Positions 1 to 13,592 of a stretch of 64,000 nt of DNA are shown here, piece by piece; positions within the stretch are counted from its first letter, which is position 1; every line of letters starts with the position of its first letter. Source of the DNA: Coriaria nepalensis (lineage: Eukaryota; Streptophyta; Magnoliopsida; Cucurbitales; Coriariaceae); NCBI GenBank assembly GCA_027186245.1, contig CP114486.1:9252501-9316500 (forward strand), written 5' to 3'. A model generated the notes under the pieces. That model had not been told where the DNA came from and made no database searches. It worked only from the letters and a program-made list of their open reading frames with translations. A program made the translations under genes and the position numbers.

Positions 1-1781
1 TAGAACTAGATGGGTGGTGTTTTTTGAAGATCAAGTTGGTGAAGATGGTGAGAAAACTGAAAAGTCTAGTTCTTTCTCTAATACTTTTTTTTACCTAACT
101 TCAGCTCATATTGCTCCTACTCTAGCTCCTCTAGCACCTATGGATGTTGATTATGTGGGAGGTATCCAAGAAGACCATGGTAGTAATGTTGATGAAAACA
201 TTCAAGACAGTGAAAACGTTGAATAAGAACATCAACCACATCTTGTTGAGACTCAATTAAGAAGATCTATAAAAGAGCGTCAACTATCTATAAGATATTC
301 TCCTCATGAATATTTGTTGTTGATTGATGGGAGAGAGTTAGAAACTTAACATGAATCAGACATGACTTAGTGAAGAGAAGAAAACTCTCAAGAATAAATG
401 GATTTACAGGTTGAATACTGAAAGCAATAAGTTACAACCAAGGCACAAGGCAAAGTTGGTTGTGAAGGGGTTCGGTCATAACAAAGGCATAGACTTTAAA
501 GAGATTTTCGCTCTAGTTGTGAAGATGTCATCTATGTGAGTTGTCCTTGATTTAGCTTCTCACATGAACTTGGAGGTTGAACAACTTGATGCGAAAATTT
601 CATTTATTCATGGTGAATTGGAAAGCATTACTCTTGTGTGTAAGCTTAACAAAAGCTTATATAGACTTAAGCTAGCACCAAGGCAGTGTATAAGAATTTT
701 GATTCATTTATGGAAAGCCATGGGTGCAAAAAGATAACATCTAATCATTATGTATTTACAAAGCATTACTCTAGTGATGAGTTTGTTATCCTTATGCTTT
801 ATGTTGATGATATGTTGATTGTTGGTCTTGATGCTAGTAGGATTGAAAGCTAAAGAAAGATCTCAGCAAGTCTTTTGCCATGAAAGACTTGGGATCGGCA
901 AATTAGATTCTCGGTATAAAGATTTCTCGAGATAGAAAGAGTGGGAAGTTGTGGTTATCTCAAGAAAATTAGATTGACAAGGTTCCTTAAAAATTCAACA
1001 TGAAGAATGCTATGACAGTTTCATCTGCACTTGCGGATTTAAAGCGCACTTCCAAACAATGTCTTATGATTGAGAAAGAAAAAGAAGAAATGAGTAGAGT
1101 TCCATATTCTTCTACCGTTGGTAGTTTGATGTATGCTATGGTGTATAAGGCTAGATACTACTCATGCAGTTTGGGTTGTCAGTCAATTTTTTTATATTCC
1201 AAGAAAAAAGAATATTGGGAAGCTGTGAAATAGATACGTAGGTATCTTAAAGGTACTTCATGGTGTGTTTATGCTTCGGTGATGGTGAAAATGTATTAGT
1301 CGAATATACAGAGACATACATGATAGGTGATGTATATACTAAGAAGTCTACTTTAGGTTTTTGATGACATTTGCAGGTGAGCCATTTCTTGGCAATCTAA
1401 ACTACAAAAATGTGTGGCTCCATCAACCATGAAAGCTAAATATATTGCAGTGCCATAGGCTAGCAAAAAAGCTTTGTGGATGAAGACATTTTTTCAGGAA
1501 TTGGGTTTGCAACAAGAAAAGTATATTATCTACAGTGATAGCCAAAGGGTCATTCATCAATCCGAGAATGCAATATTTCATTCAAGATCTAAGCTTACTA
1601 TTGTTTGTTACCACTAGATTTGTTAAATGCTTGAGGCTAAAGAATTATACTTGGAGAAAGTTCATACTAGTGAGAATGACTCGGATATGTTTACGAAGAC
1701 TTTGTCTAAGGAAAATCTAGAAGCTTGTAGGTGAAGAGTGGATTTGGTAGAACCTCCCACATGACGTGAAGGGGGGGGATT
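1..1781 (+). mobile_element. Decayed Ty1/copia retrotransposon, 3' part of pol
   Basis: Conceptual translation in shifting + frames gives copia landmarks in the right order. A hinge after integrase is followed by the RRSIKERQLSIRYSPHEY linker (about 255-315). The reverse-transcriptase start NKWIYRLN lies near 395, and a remnant of the YVDDMLIVG catalytic loop near 800-830. Then come KSFAMKDLG and ILGIKISRDR, the RNase H connection SRVPYSSTVGSLMYAM (about 1090-1140) and the RNase H end DMFTKTLSKENLEACR (about 1685-1730). Stops and frameshifts are frequent, so it is dead. A polypurine tract (AAGGGGGGGGAT, 1769-1780) precedes the putative 3' LTR. The 5' part lies outside the window. Confidence 0.9.
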
Positions 1782-2310
1782 TGTTGGGCTAAGTCCACAT
1801 CATGTGGGCTAGGTATTTTATTAATCCCAAAGTCATATATAAAAAGGAAAATTAAAGGAAATGATTAGTTGTGAGAGAAGAGGGAAAACATCAAGTTCCC
1901 ACAAGAAGGGAAAGAGAGGAAGAGAGAGGGAGAGAAAAAAAAGAGAGAAAAATGAGTAAGCTTTGATACGATACTCTATTTTGTCCATCCTTGATATGTC
2001 CACTTTGGTAAGATCTAGACTTTTCTCTTATTATTATTGAGATCCATTTAGATGATGTTAGAAGTATTGTTGAACCAAGATTGTTAATTCTTAATGATTT
2101 GAGTAACATTGGTGTGCCTCTAGATTGATCCGGAGAAAACTCGGTATAACTCATTATTATTGTAACGGAAGATTTGAGGTGTGGACGACCAAAACAAGTC
2201 CCATGATTTTTCTCATTAAGGATTTTCCATGCTAAAATTTTTGTGCGTTGATTTATGCTTGCTTTGATTATTTTGGATTTAGTCTGATTATAGGTTGAAT
2301 TATTATCTTA
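1782..2310 (+). repeat. Putative 3' LTR of the copia element
   Basis: It begins TGTTGGGCTAAG directly after a G-rich polypurine tract, as a plant copia LTR should. A TATATAAAAAGG promoter-like motif lies at about 1835-1846. The AAGTCCCATGATTTTTCTC stretch near 2195 followed by GGATTTTCC resembles the R/U5 region of related LTRs. The 3' end is uncertain: no clean CA terminus or target-site duplication was found, so the right boundary is approximate. Confidence 0.55.
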
Positions 2311-3733
2311 TTTTTATAATATAAAAAGGGAAACAATTAGTATTTTCGCTAATAATTTTGTCTTCCTACCATTTTTCTTTTTGTTATTATTTTTATAAAT
2401 ATCTAATAAAAAGTATGGGTCTCGGTTCCAAAAAGTTCATGAAAAAAAAAAAGAACGGAAAAATTAATTGAATCTCAAAAATAGCTTTAAACAAATTTTG
2501 AATCTCAAGCAAGAGCTCGAAGAAGAAGAATAGTTTGAAAACAAATTAATGCCATCATAAACGAATGAGCTTTCAACAAGTTTCTTACTAGTAACTTTGA
2601 ATCTCAAACAGGAGCTTGAAAAATTTGAAAAGCATTTATTGCAATGATTTAATTAATAGTTTTATTTTGGAGTGAGCATGAGCAGTTTTTAAGTAATTCA
2701 ACTAATAAGTCTTTGTAATTAAGTATGAGAAAATCTACAAGGACAACTCTTCTATAGATCAAAAAAACAAATCTCAAGTTCTTGAAGAGTTACGACACAT
2801 AAAAAAAATGACCAATTAAATTAGGGATGTTTAGTTAAATACTCTTTCTTTAATTTTTTTTTTGTTTATTTTATTTTTTTACCATTCTTTTTATTTTTTT
2901 TATTGAATGTCTTACCGTTTATTCGTTAAAAAAAAAAATTGAAATTATCGTTTAATTATTTGTTCTTTTCTAGAAATTACCATTTAATCAATCCTTATAT
3001 AGTTTGTAGGTATAGATATTTAGTTTAAGTTTACAAATTCCATAATTTTATATCTTTATTTGCATTTTCAAAAAAGCCTTAGAACATGAGCTATTCACGG
3101 TTTCAGTTCTATAGTCTTATAGGGTAGTTAAACCTATTTTAAGAATTTGTATCTCATTCTAGATATTCCGGATTGAGATATTTCTGAATTTTATAAAAAT
3201 ATTTAAAAGTCTATTTTTATAATATAATATTCGTATGATTTTTCGAATGCATATAAAATTTTAGAATTTAACTATTAAAATGTATCACAAAATTAATATT
3301 TTTCAGTTATGCAAAATCATGTTTACAAGACCAATTAAACTATTAATGATCATATTTAGCATGCCAAGCTCCTTCAACCAAGTGATATTCTTGCTCTTGA
3401 TCAAGACTCAATAGGAATTTGAATGTGAAGAGAGAGAGAGAGAATAATGAAAATGAGAGAGATAAGAGTGAAGGGTATTAAAATGAAATGAAGTCTTAGA
3501 TAAAAATTAAGTGATTAGTCTAATATCTAATCACTTAATTTAAGGAGGACAAACATTTTTTTTTTTGTGTGGATTATTTAGCTTTGTTGATTTTTATCGT
3601 TTTTTTTATTTTTAATTAATTTAGTTTAAGAAATTACCATTTTACTCCTAATTGAGGATTACATATTTTCTCTTTGTTCTCTAATCTTATTGAAGTTCTA
3701 ACCTTACTTATGATAGGTTTCTCAACTGTAATT
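2311..3733. other. Gene-free AT-rich stretch
   Basis: No coding potential, RNA gene or recognisable transposon end was seen here, apart from the perfect inverted repeat at 3505-3540 and several A/T homopolymers. Confidence 0.6.
3505..3540. repeat. Perfect 14-bp inverted repeat
   Basis: The arms AATTAAGTGATTAG (3505-3518) and CTAATCACTTAATT (3527-3540) are exact reverse complements around an 8-nt spacer. No target-site duplication was recognised, so it may be a tiny MITE relic or a chance palindrome. Confidence 0.7.
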
Positions 3734-3747
3734 TATATCTTTCATTT

Positions 3748-3940
3748 TTTTTTTTAAACTTGGGGAACTTCTCTATGCGTCTTCGGCGATGGAATATAAA
3801 CTTCGGGGGGAACGGTTGGACCCACAACATCACCAGATAAGTCTAGAGTATAATCCAAAGTATTGAGCAGGGGGCTTGAATCTGGGATGATCCCAGGGAA
3901 TCACCCCTGCGCCCAACCACTCGGGTAACCCCTAGGGGTC
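3748..3940 (-). mobile_element. tRNA-derived SINE with target-site duplication
   Basis: On the minus strand the element opens with GGGGTTACCCGAGTGGTTGG, which resembles the A-box end of tRNA-Ser/Leu. It is followed by a good B box, GATTCAAGCCCC (G-R-T-T-C-R-A-N-N-C-C pattern). It ends in a poly-A tail, seen as the T run at about 3744-3754 on the + strand. It is flanked by a 14-bp direct repeat, TATATCTTTCATTT (3734-3747) and TATATCTTTTATTT (3941-3954), 13/14 identical. Pol III boxes, A tail and long duplication together mark a SINE of about 190 bp. The family was not identified. Confidence 0.8.
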
Positions 3941-3954
3941 TATATCTTTTATTT

Positions 3955-5100
3955 GAAGGTTCGTATACCTCTAAACGACATAATTCACGTACTTTTAGAA
4001 TTCTTTAATTAATCAGATAAAATTTGTTCATCCACAGGTTAATGTGAAGCGAAAAAGAGAGATTGTCCCATGACTGGGTCTCGAATGGTCATTTATTACT
4101 ACTCATGCGTGAAAGGACATGCAAGATAAGCTCGACGATAGGAGAGGAGTGATGAAGCCAAAAGATGCGAGTTTTGCTCAGTATGAGGAGATTGAGTAGT
4201 GTGGCATTGATATGAGACTGAAAAGAGAGCGTGCAGGGGCTGGTTTAACAGGAGTGGCACTGTTCACTTATTTGTTGGGAAATGAAAACTCTTGATTAAG
4301 CGGTTTCGTAGAATCAGTTCTTCCTGTGAGGTGACTAGGAATCCAAGGTCTATGGGATAGAAGTCTGGTGTGAACGGAAAAAATTCTTTTCCCTTTCATT
4401 TCCAATTAATTGAATTAATTAAATAAGTTACTTAAAATATATTATGCTCATGTGGCCTTAAGTATCTACTCATTACAGAATCTCAGGTGTCGAAGTGTGG
4501 AAATCATTTTGAAGATAATTGAAGTGGGGAATGCCTAAAAAATCATCACAATGGATCATTCTATGGTTTATGTTAAGCACAATTAAGGATTTATAGGGGT
4601 TTATAATTTCGTATTCAACCATGTAGAATTAATTTATCTACTGATCATGTATAGTTAGAAATTTTTTGGGTTTTACAAATAGTCACTTGACAAGTCTCAT
4701 TAACAGTTAATATTATTAGCATTGAGACTTATCCATTGATCATATTCAGTGATTAAGTCTACCAATCACCTGTATTTGTATCCTGATATTCTCCAATATT
4801 GATAATTATGAGATCATTCTTCTCTCAAAGATGATAGCGCATGTAATAGTCTTTTCGAATTGTCATTATTTCATCATGACAATCTTATAACTATGAATAA
4901 TTTGATCTCAGAAATTAAACTACTTGGATTTCATCGAGCGTGATCACTATTATGGTTCCAAATGTATATATAAAATCCGGGAATCTATAAGGTATATCTT
5001 ATAAATAATATGCTTATAATATCATTTCCAACATGAGAACAATTAAAATGATAGATTAAATGCTCATTTAAATATAAAATATTTCTTTAGTTGATAACTT
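3955..5100. other. Gene-free AT-rich stretch, perhaps old LTR
   Basis: No open frame or known domain was found. Composition and phrases such as CTATCGGGTCAAACC just beyond its right end recall LTR and leader sequence of the copia family to the right, but no boundaries are visible. Confidence 0.4.
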
Positions 5101-5945
5101 TTACATATCAATCTTGATTCACATAAGTAAATGATCCTATCGGGTCAAACCTGATTGCCTTGACGAATATTATACTTTCAACCTATAACATACACAAAAA
5201 TCACACCAAAATGTTGTTTATCTAATGCAACAATTTACTAAATCCATCATTTATGGAGTTCACCTAAAATTAATTATTATGAATTCGATAAGTGCATAGT
5301 TTGATCTAAATTATATGACATGCAATAAGGAATCTAGAAAACAAAATTCCAAAATACCAAACAAGATGTGTTTCAATTATAAACGTAATTATATGCCAAT
5401 ATACACACAAAATGACTGCAACACATCAATTCAAAAGGGGAATATCGTGAATTAGCTTTAATGTCAGATAAGCTTAATTCGTTAAGAGATGTTAGGTGTA
5501 TTATTGCAACTGCTCTTTAGGCAGAGAATACAACATGCTATAAGCCATCCTTATCATGAAGCCAACTAATGATGATACTTTAACATTCGAAAGTTCATTC
5601 CCTGTAGGCCGATAAACACTCTGGGCGAGTGTACCTTATACCATTATACTTTATAGAGCCTTTAGTTAGAACACACAATAACCTCATTTGGATAGGTGAT
5701 TGTATACACTAACTCAAGGATATCTCATATAATGAACCATTTTGATAGTTAACATTCACAACAACCGGTAAGGCTACTCAACCGATATATAAACACAAAA
5801 TATCCAAGAAGAATCTACATATCAAGACTAGTTGTATGCAAGCGATCAACCAAACGCGGTTAAAATAGATTCTACCACTAACTATCTCATCATTAATTGC
5901 ATTCAACTCACCATTTCCAATCAATACACAATGAATATAATTTCA

Positions 5946-5981
<36 letters not shown>

Positions 5982-7440
5982 CTAAAGGTTGAGAGATTTT
6001 AGCAAACTTACCCCCTTTTGAAGATTATACAATACAACCCATTTCTTGACATTACGTATCAAACTCTTATGAAGTTGAGTCTTAAAATATATGCACTTAT
6101 AAGATAAGGTGAAAATTAATATAGAATTAAATAATTTAAATTAATGGTAATAATCATAAAATAAACCACATAACTGAATTATGCTTATCCATGTAAGCAT
6201 GAGGACAGTCACAAGGCTTCTAATTGAGGAAGTTCAATAGTTGTCACTCTCTCACACTTTCAATTATAGTAACAATGGTGGTGAAAGAGGATTAGGCCTA
6301 TTTGAATAATGTGACAATGTTAGTACTCAACGGTGTCATTTTGCTGGGGAGTGTGAGGGGTTGTGGTATACCAACTAATACTATGAGCGCTAAAGTGAGA
6401 TTTTAATTTTTGAAACTCCCCACCATTGTAACTATGAAATTTAACATATTTAGGGAGAATTGATTTTCCACCAAGGCCTTGAATTTTTGAAAAATAATAT
6501 TAACCTCGAGTATCCTATAAGGGATATAATTATTTATATTTCGTAAAATGATCAATACATACTAAATAATATTTATGATCATAAATAGAAGCAATACGAG
6601 TGGAATCAAAATATCAAAATAAATAAATTGTAAAGGATGAGAGTTAATTAGAGAGGTGTCACCAAAAGATAATTGTTGATTTTTATTTGTATTTGTATTG
6701 CAAGAAATACAGTCAAAGTGTGAAATGGATGCATCCTTATTAAAAGGTAAGGAAAATTGATAATAGTACTAGAGATAATTTAAGTGGAAAAGTGACCCAA
6801 ATATTTATGCCATCATTCATATTGGTTCATTCTCCAAGAAAATGGAAGGATGAGTTGGTGGTGGAGTTCAAAGGTGGAAAAGCTCATTCTACCCGCACAT
6901 TAAAATTGCCCCCGTGATTTGATCATTCACAAGAAAATAAGATTGATGAAATTCAATTGAAACACTATTCTTTTTAGTAAAATTATGAACCCATAATACT
7001 CTTTGACGAATTTTAGGTATACAAAATACATCATATAAATGAAAAATTTTGTCTGATAGAGAGAATTTAGAGGAGCCAACTTCTAATATTTTTGAACCTA
7101 AATTGTCACCTATAATTATTTCATCTATACCATCATACTCAGAGTGGAGAGATAAGTGTGATATGAATCATGCCCAAAGATGGCGAATCCGTGATTCAAG
7201 GATCCAAGATCGTTCTACTTAGATTCAAATGGGGTGTAAAAGATGCCACAATCAGGGATGAAAGAACATATTGATAAGTCAATATGAATGCCATAGATGA
7301 ATTTGATAACTTCGAAAAGTTCTAAAAAAACTAAAAAGAATTTTTCACTCAAATATTTTATAACTAATCTGTCTCTATAAAAGAAATCAACTTTCTTTAT
7401 ATAGACGATGTTCCAACAACAAAAACACAATTGAAGCAAT
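5101..7440 (-). mobile_element. Copia family A, copy 1 (decayed)
   Basis: Minus-strand translation between about 6200 and 7200 gives fragments of protease/pre-integrase and integrase core. They match a second copy at 10440-11010 nearly line by line, for example the region encoding SSKLSLS and FHLYDVFC. The stretch 5440-5960 also recurs at 7890-8171 plus 10112-10450, and in part at 35430-35610. All frames are interrupted by stops. It lies among other remnants and has no recognisable LTR pair. Confidence 0.75.
5948..5981. repeat. (AT)n microsatellite
   Basis: About 17 uninterrupted AT dinucleotides, inside copy 1 of copia family A. Confidence 0.95.
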
Positions 7441-7889
7441 ATTGGACTCTAGAAAACTAATAGACAACTAAATAAAGCTCCAAAAAACTGAACAGATAAT
7501 TAAATAAGGCCCAATTAACCTAATCTGATCAAAACAGCCTAAAAACCCACAAATAAGCTATCCCCCATGTAATTTGGAAATATTAAACTCAAATAAACGC
7601 TTGAAAATTAGTTAAGATGCTTTATCTATCATTTGAGCTTATTTTGATGTGTTGACCCAAATCAGCCCGAAACTCTACAATAAGCTCATTCCTTTATTAT
7701 GGGCTTCTCCAAAGCTTGAACTACTGAATACCATCATTGAGAATCACATTCATCACCTGCCATGGGCCTCCATACATTGGCGTGAGCCTATGTTTCTTGA
7801 ATAAGCCCGTTAAGCACTTTTTTGAATTTTCTTGAACGAGCTCCTGTAATCAGACTAATAGGGATTTGAATTGAGATTGAATATGTATC

Positions 7890-10800
7890 ACATTAATTCA
7901 AAATGGCAATACCGAGAATTAGCTTTAATGCTAGATAAGCTTAATTCGTTAAGACTAGTTAGGTGTATCACTACAATTACCCTTTGGACAGAGAATACAA
8001 CATGCTATAGGCCATCCCTTTAGCGTTAAGAGTGGTTAAGAGTGGGCAGAGAATACAACATGGAAGATAAGCTTAATTCGTTAAGAGTGGTTAGGTGATA
8101 CTTTAACGTTCGAAAGTTCATTCCCTTTAGGCTAATAACACTCTAGGCTAGTATACCTCATACCCTTATACTATTGGAAATCGGCAGTTCGAAACCACAC
8201 AGTGGAAGCATGCAATTGGTCCTAGTGTATAACAAAAATTTTCTAAAAAACGTTTTAGCGATCCTTTATATATATAAAAATGAATCCTGCATCTATACGA
8301 AGATGTCATACATTTTCCTTACGCGAGTCAATCTCGAGACTCAAATCACGATCGTCCAAGTCGATCCTCAACATAATTGGACATGTGTTGGCACGTAGAG
8401 ATGACAATGTTTTCTTTATATTTTTCTCTCAGAAAAATCTCTACCGAAAAAACATTTGAAAAAAGTCTCATAATTAATTAAAATGAGATGTATTTATAGA
8501 ACTTCATTAGGTATTTTGATTAATTTAAATTCTTTAAATTAATTGAATTAATAATTCAAATATGATTATCAAATGATATCTTTGATATGATTAAATTTTT
8601 TCAAATCATATTTAAAATAAAGTTTTATCTATTTTAAAGCACATCATCACTTTAATGATATATTTGATAAAATCAAATCTTATTTAAAATAAAATCTTAT
8701 TTATTTTAAACTATATCATCTTTTTGATGATATATTTGATTTAGTCAAATCTATTCAAATATTATTTAAAATATGATCTCATATATTTTAAATCAAAAGC
8801 ATATATTATTTGAATTTTAAATTAGTTTCTCAAATTAATTTTAATTTGACTTACCTAATCTTAATATTAAATTAATATCTCATATCAATTTAATATTATA
8901 TATAACATATTAAATTCAAAATCAAATATATTATTATTTAATTAATTAATTTCGAATTTGATATTTAAATTCATCTTTTAATTAATTAATTAATTCTCTA
9001 ATTAATTAATTACCATTAATTATCTCATAATTATGAATTTGTCCTAGAAAACTATTTTCTTGCAAATAAGTCATTTTTAACATTTGTCATTCTTACCTTA
9101 TGTAGTATTTTACAGAGGCAATCTGGGAACCATTAACCTATTATTCCAAGCTCTAATAAATTAGATTATTAATCAAACTCTTTAAGCTAATAAATCTAGT
9201 TTATTAATCTCAATATTCTTCTAATAAAAATATGATATTGCACTCTTGCAATTTTATAGAACATATTTACTGAGCAATCTCTAGTAGACCATTGATATAA
9301 TCATTCCACGCATTCAATCCTCCAAAAATTGATTCATAATTAGAACTGGTCAAAATTACTTTTTTACCCTTCTAGTCATCTCTTTATCCTTAAGTACCAT
9401 TAATTCACTAGTGAATGGTCAATTTATAACATGATTATAAATTTAATCTCAAAACCATTCAGGTTCAGAATTAACCTTTAAGAGAACAAATATACAATCT
9501 TCTATAAAGAAGGTTTGGATTTTATATCTGTAAATCATGTTCTCAACCACTTATCCTAATGAATCACCAAAACAAAAGTTTTTAGCCTGATTTTCAAGCA
9601 AACCGTGACGAGTGAATCAAAATATCCAGTTGACATAAAAATGAGTTCATGACTACTCAAGATTCATATTGATCAGCATATGATCATCGATTGATATGAA
9701 TTTAATTATTTATGGTAAATGATATTTTAATAAAGAATTAATTCATATCGAGTCATGTTCTATATAATCCAATTATATAAATCACTTCCACTAAGATATC
9801 TATTTACATCAGTGATCTGGATCTAGATCACACGCATTCATAATGCTAGTGTACCGTACTAGCAACCACTATATTAAAGATTTCATACTTTAATATGTTG
9901 CAGATAATTTAATTCATTATCTATAATCTTAATCATCTCGTACTAATATAAGATTATAGTCACATTAATAAATTTAGAATTTTCTGATATTTATTCATAT
10001 TATTCGATAATAATACATTCATAATAATTATATAAAAAAATATCACTTTTATTAATTTTATTAAAATAATATTTATTATATGTTTTCAGGGCACCATGCC
10101 CAACATATACTTCATAGAGCCTTTAGTTAGAACACACAATAACCTCATTTGGATAGGCAATTATATATACTAACTCAAGGATATCCCGTATTTAAATATT
10201 GAGATACACTCATGAATACCAATTAATGAACCACTTTAATAGTTAACATTCACAATAACCCGTAAGACTACTCAATTGAGATACAAACACAAAATATCTA
10301 AGAAGAACCTACATATCAAGAGTAGCTGTATGCAAGCGATCAACTAAAGAGGGTTAAAATAGAATCTACCATTAAATATCTCATCATTAATTGCATTCAA
10401 CTCACCAATTTCCAATCAATACACAATCAATATAATTTCACCATATGAGACTTAATTAGAGAGGTTTCACCAAAAGGTAATTGTTGGTTCTTATTTATAT
10501 TGCAAGAAATATAGTCAAAGTGCGAAATAGATGCATCCTTATTAAAAAGGTAAAGAAATTTGATAATAGTACTGGAGATACTTTTAGTGGGAAAGTGACC
10601 TAAACGTTTATGCCATCATTCATATTGGTTCATTCTCCAAGAAAGGGAAAGGATGAGTTGATGGTGAAGCTTGAAGGTGGAAAGGATTTTTAGCCGTATG
10701 TTAATGTCGCCTCCATGATTTGATCATTCACAAGAAAATAAGATTAATGAAATTTAATTGAAACACTATTATTTTTAGTAAAATTATGAACTCATAATAA

Positions 10801-11350
10801 ACTTTGATGAATTTTAGAGACACAAAACACATCATATAAATGAAATTTTTTGTTCGATAAAGAGAGTTTAGAGGAGCCAACTTTTAATATTTTCGAATTT
10901 GAATCGTCATCTATAATTATTTCATCGATACCATCGTAATCAGAGTGAACCGAAAAGTTGTATAAGTCGGGTATAATATTATGAAAAATCCCCGAGTCAA
11001 GGAACAACTTTGCATCTATAGTCGAATTATAAGTGGCTGAATTGGTATTTCGTTAGATCCGAAAATATTGTTTGACGATTAAGACTATCATAGTATTGAC
11101 AAATTATCCACTATAGTTGGGCTAGTTTTCAAAATGAGAGATGTGATGCCTACATTGGTACTGGGCTTATTGGTGATGATAAACCCCATTATTTTTGGGC
11201 CTTTGGGAAGAAGTCCGCCTGTTGCTATCAAATCCGTGCATCTGAGAAGAGAAGTTCCCTCTGTTATTTTTTGGGAGATGTAAGGTTTGGTAGTTTGGTG
11301 GTGTATGTTAATGGTGATTTAAGATGTTTGTTGAGATATTTTATGGTGAA
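7890..11350 (-). mobile_element. Copia family A, copy 2, split by a later insertion
   Basis: 7890-8171 and 10112-10450 together are collinear with the single stretch 5440-5960 of copy 1. The 1.9 kb between them is therefore a later insertion. Beyond it, 10440-11010 encodes on the minus strand a pre-integrase segment with DSGIFHNIIPDLYNFSVHSD and SSKLSLSN (10792-11007). More gag-like sequence reaches about 11350. A local triplication around CGTTAAGAGTGGTTA disturbs 8020-8095. All frames are broken. Confidence 0.75.
8172..10111 (-). mobile_element. 1.9-kb insertion, probable solo LTR
   Basis: This block interrupts the copia sequence at a point where copy 1 is continuous, so its edges are known to a few bases. 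TATACT stands on the left (8167-8172) and TATACT again on the right (about 10106-10111), consistent with a 5-6-bp target-site duplication. Read on the minus strand it begins TGTTGGGCATGGTGCCC and ends near CCGATTTCCA, i.e. TG...CA-like termini. It has no coding capacity and is very AT-rich. A solo LTR of a large copia element is the simplest reading. Confidence 0.6.
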
Positions 11351-13592
11351 TTCATATGGAGTCAATTGATAGTAATAGTAATGACTTTTTTTGTAATCTT
11401 TTGGTCAAAAGTGATGGACAATTTGGTTGTATATATAATAAAGTGCATAACTTGGATAAAGTATGAAGTGATGTACGATGCTTGTTCTTTCTCTCATCTA
11501 ATATATAAAAGCGGGGAATGGCAATATTGATTGTCTTTGTAATAAAATGCTTCTCTTGTAAATCATATTGTATTGATGTATGGTGTGATATTTTTGCCAT
11601 CTTTTGGTCAAAAGTGAGGAATATCTTAGATAAAAGATTTCTTTGATGTATGATGCTAAGGGCTGGATCACTAGTGCCGTTGGAGGCCTTAGGCGGGAAG
11701 AAAAAGAAAGAGGTTTTTAAATTTTTTTTTTTTTTTTTTTGAACAAGACTCATTGTATGTTCCTATACTTTCTCTATTAATAACTCGAACTCAAAACGTA
11801 ATAGAATCAAGTAAAAATTTTCGTTATATACTTTCTCTATTAATAACTCGAACTCAAAACATAATAGAATCAAGTAAAAGTTTTCGTTATCGAAATAACC
11901 AATTATCATTTATCTAAATGTTTAAATGCCAAAACAATATAACATGATTTAACAAGTGGATCAAAATAAAGGAGTTATCGATAAACCTATATTTAATAAG
12001 GAAAATTCAATGTTAGAAATAATAAAATATAAAAATCCCTAAATTTTATTAAATCTAGCCAAAACTTTAATCATAAATAATATCATTCACTAGAATTAAT
12101 CAATAACAATATTAAAAGTAAATAAATATACCCCTAATAAGGTAATAACATCCTAATTTTATAAATAGTACTAAAAATAAATAAAAGTAAATTTAATCCT
12201 AAATTCTTTTTAAATTTGAGATTTTTAGGAATTTGATTTGTTTTTAGAGGGAGAGCTTAAGAGAGAGAGGAAGATAGTTTTTTCTTTAAATAGTAGTGGA
12301 AATGTGGAATGATAAACACATAAGAAAAATGGAATAGGATATTGTAATTTGTAGTCCCAAAATACAAGAAATAGTAGGGTGTGTGCACCAGCCGATTGGG
12401 GTTGAGATTGGCCAAAACTGTGAGCCACCCAAAAATGATTGGGTGAAGAATTTTTCACCCATGGCCAAATCAAACGGTTTGCACACCTGGCTGAAACCCT
12501 GCTAAATTATTAGGTGAATGAATTGTATTATTGATATTCAAATTTTACAATCCGCTTATAAATTTTAAATAAGTCTTCGAGTAACTAATCGGGAGAAATA
12601 TTTTTACTTTTATAAATAACATATATAAATAACATAGATAAGGATTATCGTTTAAATTAAGTTATATAATCATCAGTAACTTACATCCATAAGTAAAATA
12701 TTAATATAAGATTAATATTAGGATTATAAAATGCCACAACTAAGGCATGATTCAAATAATATGATACTCCCTTCATTATTTCTAATTACATCTTTCAAAT
12801 TTATAATTTATAATTATCTTTTAAGTTTATAATAAAATATTACATTGAAACATCACATAAAAATCATAAAATATTAGATTTTTTAAAATCTATAATAAAT
12901 TATATATATTTTACTATTTTTCAATTCAATATTCATATTATAAAAAATATAATTATAATGTAATATATATTTTTTAACTATTTATAATTCTAAAAAAATT
13001 TGACAGAATTCTTAAAATTCAGTGAATAAATAAGATTCATGGTCATACTAAATAAATTATAAATAATTAATCTAATTGCACTCACGAATAACTGGGTTTC
13101 CTACCTATCCTAAAAATAGGAGAGCAAAACTGGGGCTTATTATTATTATTTTATTTTAATTTATTTTTAAATTTGGGGGTTCTAATCATTAGAATGCTTT
13201 AGGCGCTAGGCATTAGACCGGGCCTGATTATTTTTCGTCATTTCTATCCTTTTTTTTTTTTTTTTGGTCAATAGAGACCCAAACCGATTTTGTTAGCCAA
13301 AAATTCTTACGTGCATCCTTGGACGAAAGAATCTATTGAGTAATTGACTGAACCTAAATAACGGGAGGGGCAATTAATATGTCATATGTGATAATTTGTC
13401 TTTCTGGAAGACAATGTAAATGATGTCGGAAACCGACGTTTTATTAGATCCGATCCGTTCTACTATGTATATATAAATTATGACTAATATCCCAAGGGAG
13501 AAGTTAAAAGATAGAGACAACTGATCTCTCTTTTGATGTGTGAATTTAATTTACTTTCGACAGATCGTTCATATGCAACCCAAGCCTCCAGC
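11351..13592. other. Gene-free AT-rich stretch
   Basis: No gene was seen. It holds the 62-bp tandem duplication at 11764-11887, poly-T tracts (about 11720-11741 and 13250-13265) and degenerate AT-rich sequence. The short open frames here have no family resemblance. Confidence 0.55.
11764..11887. repeat. Tandem duplication, unit 62 bp
   Basis: Two adjacent copies, each containing ACTTTCTCTATTAATAACTC and ending with TTTTCGTTAT, differ at about two positions by eye. Confidence 0.9.
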
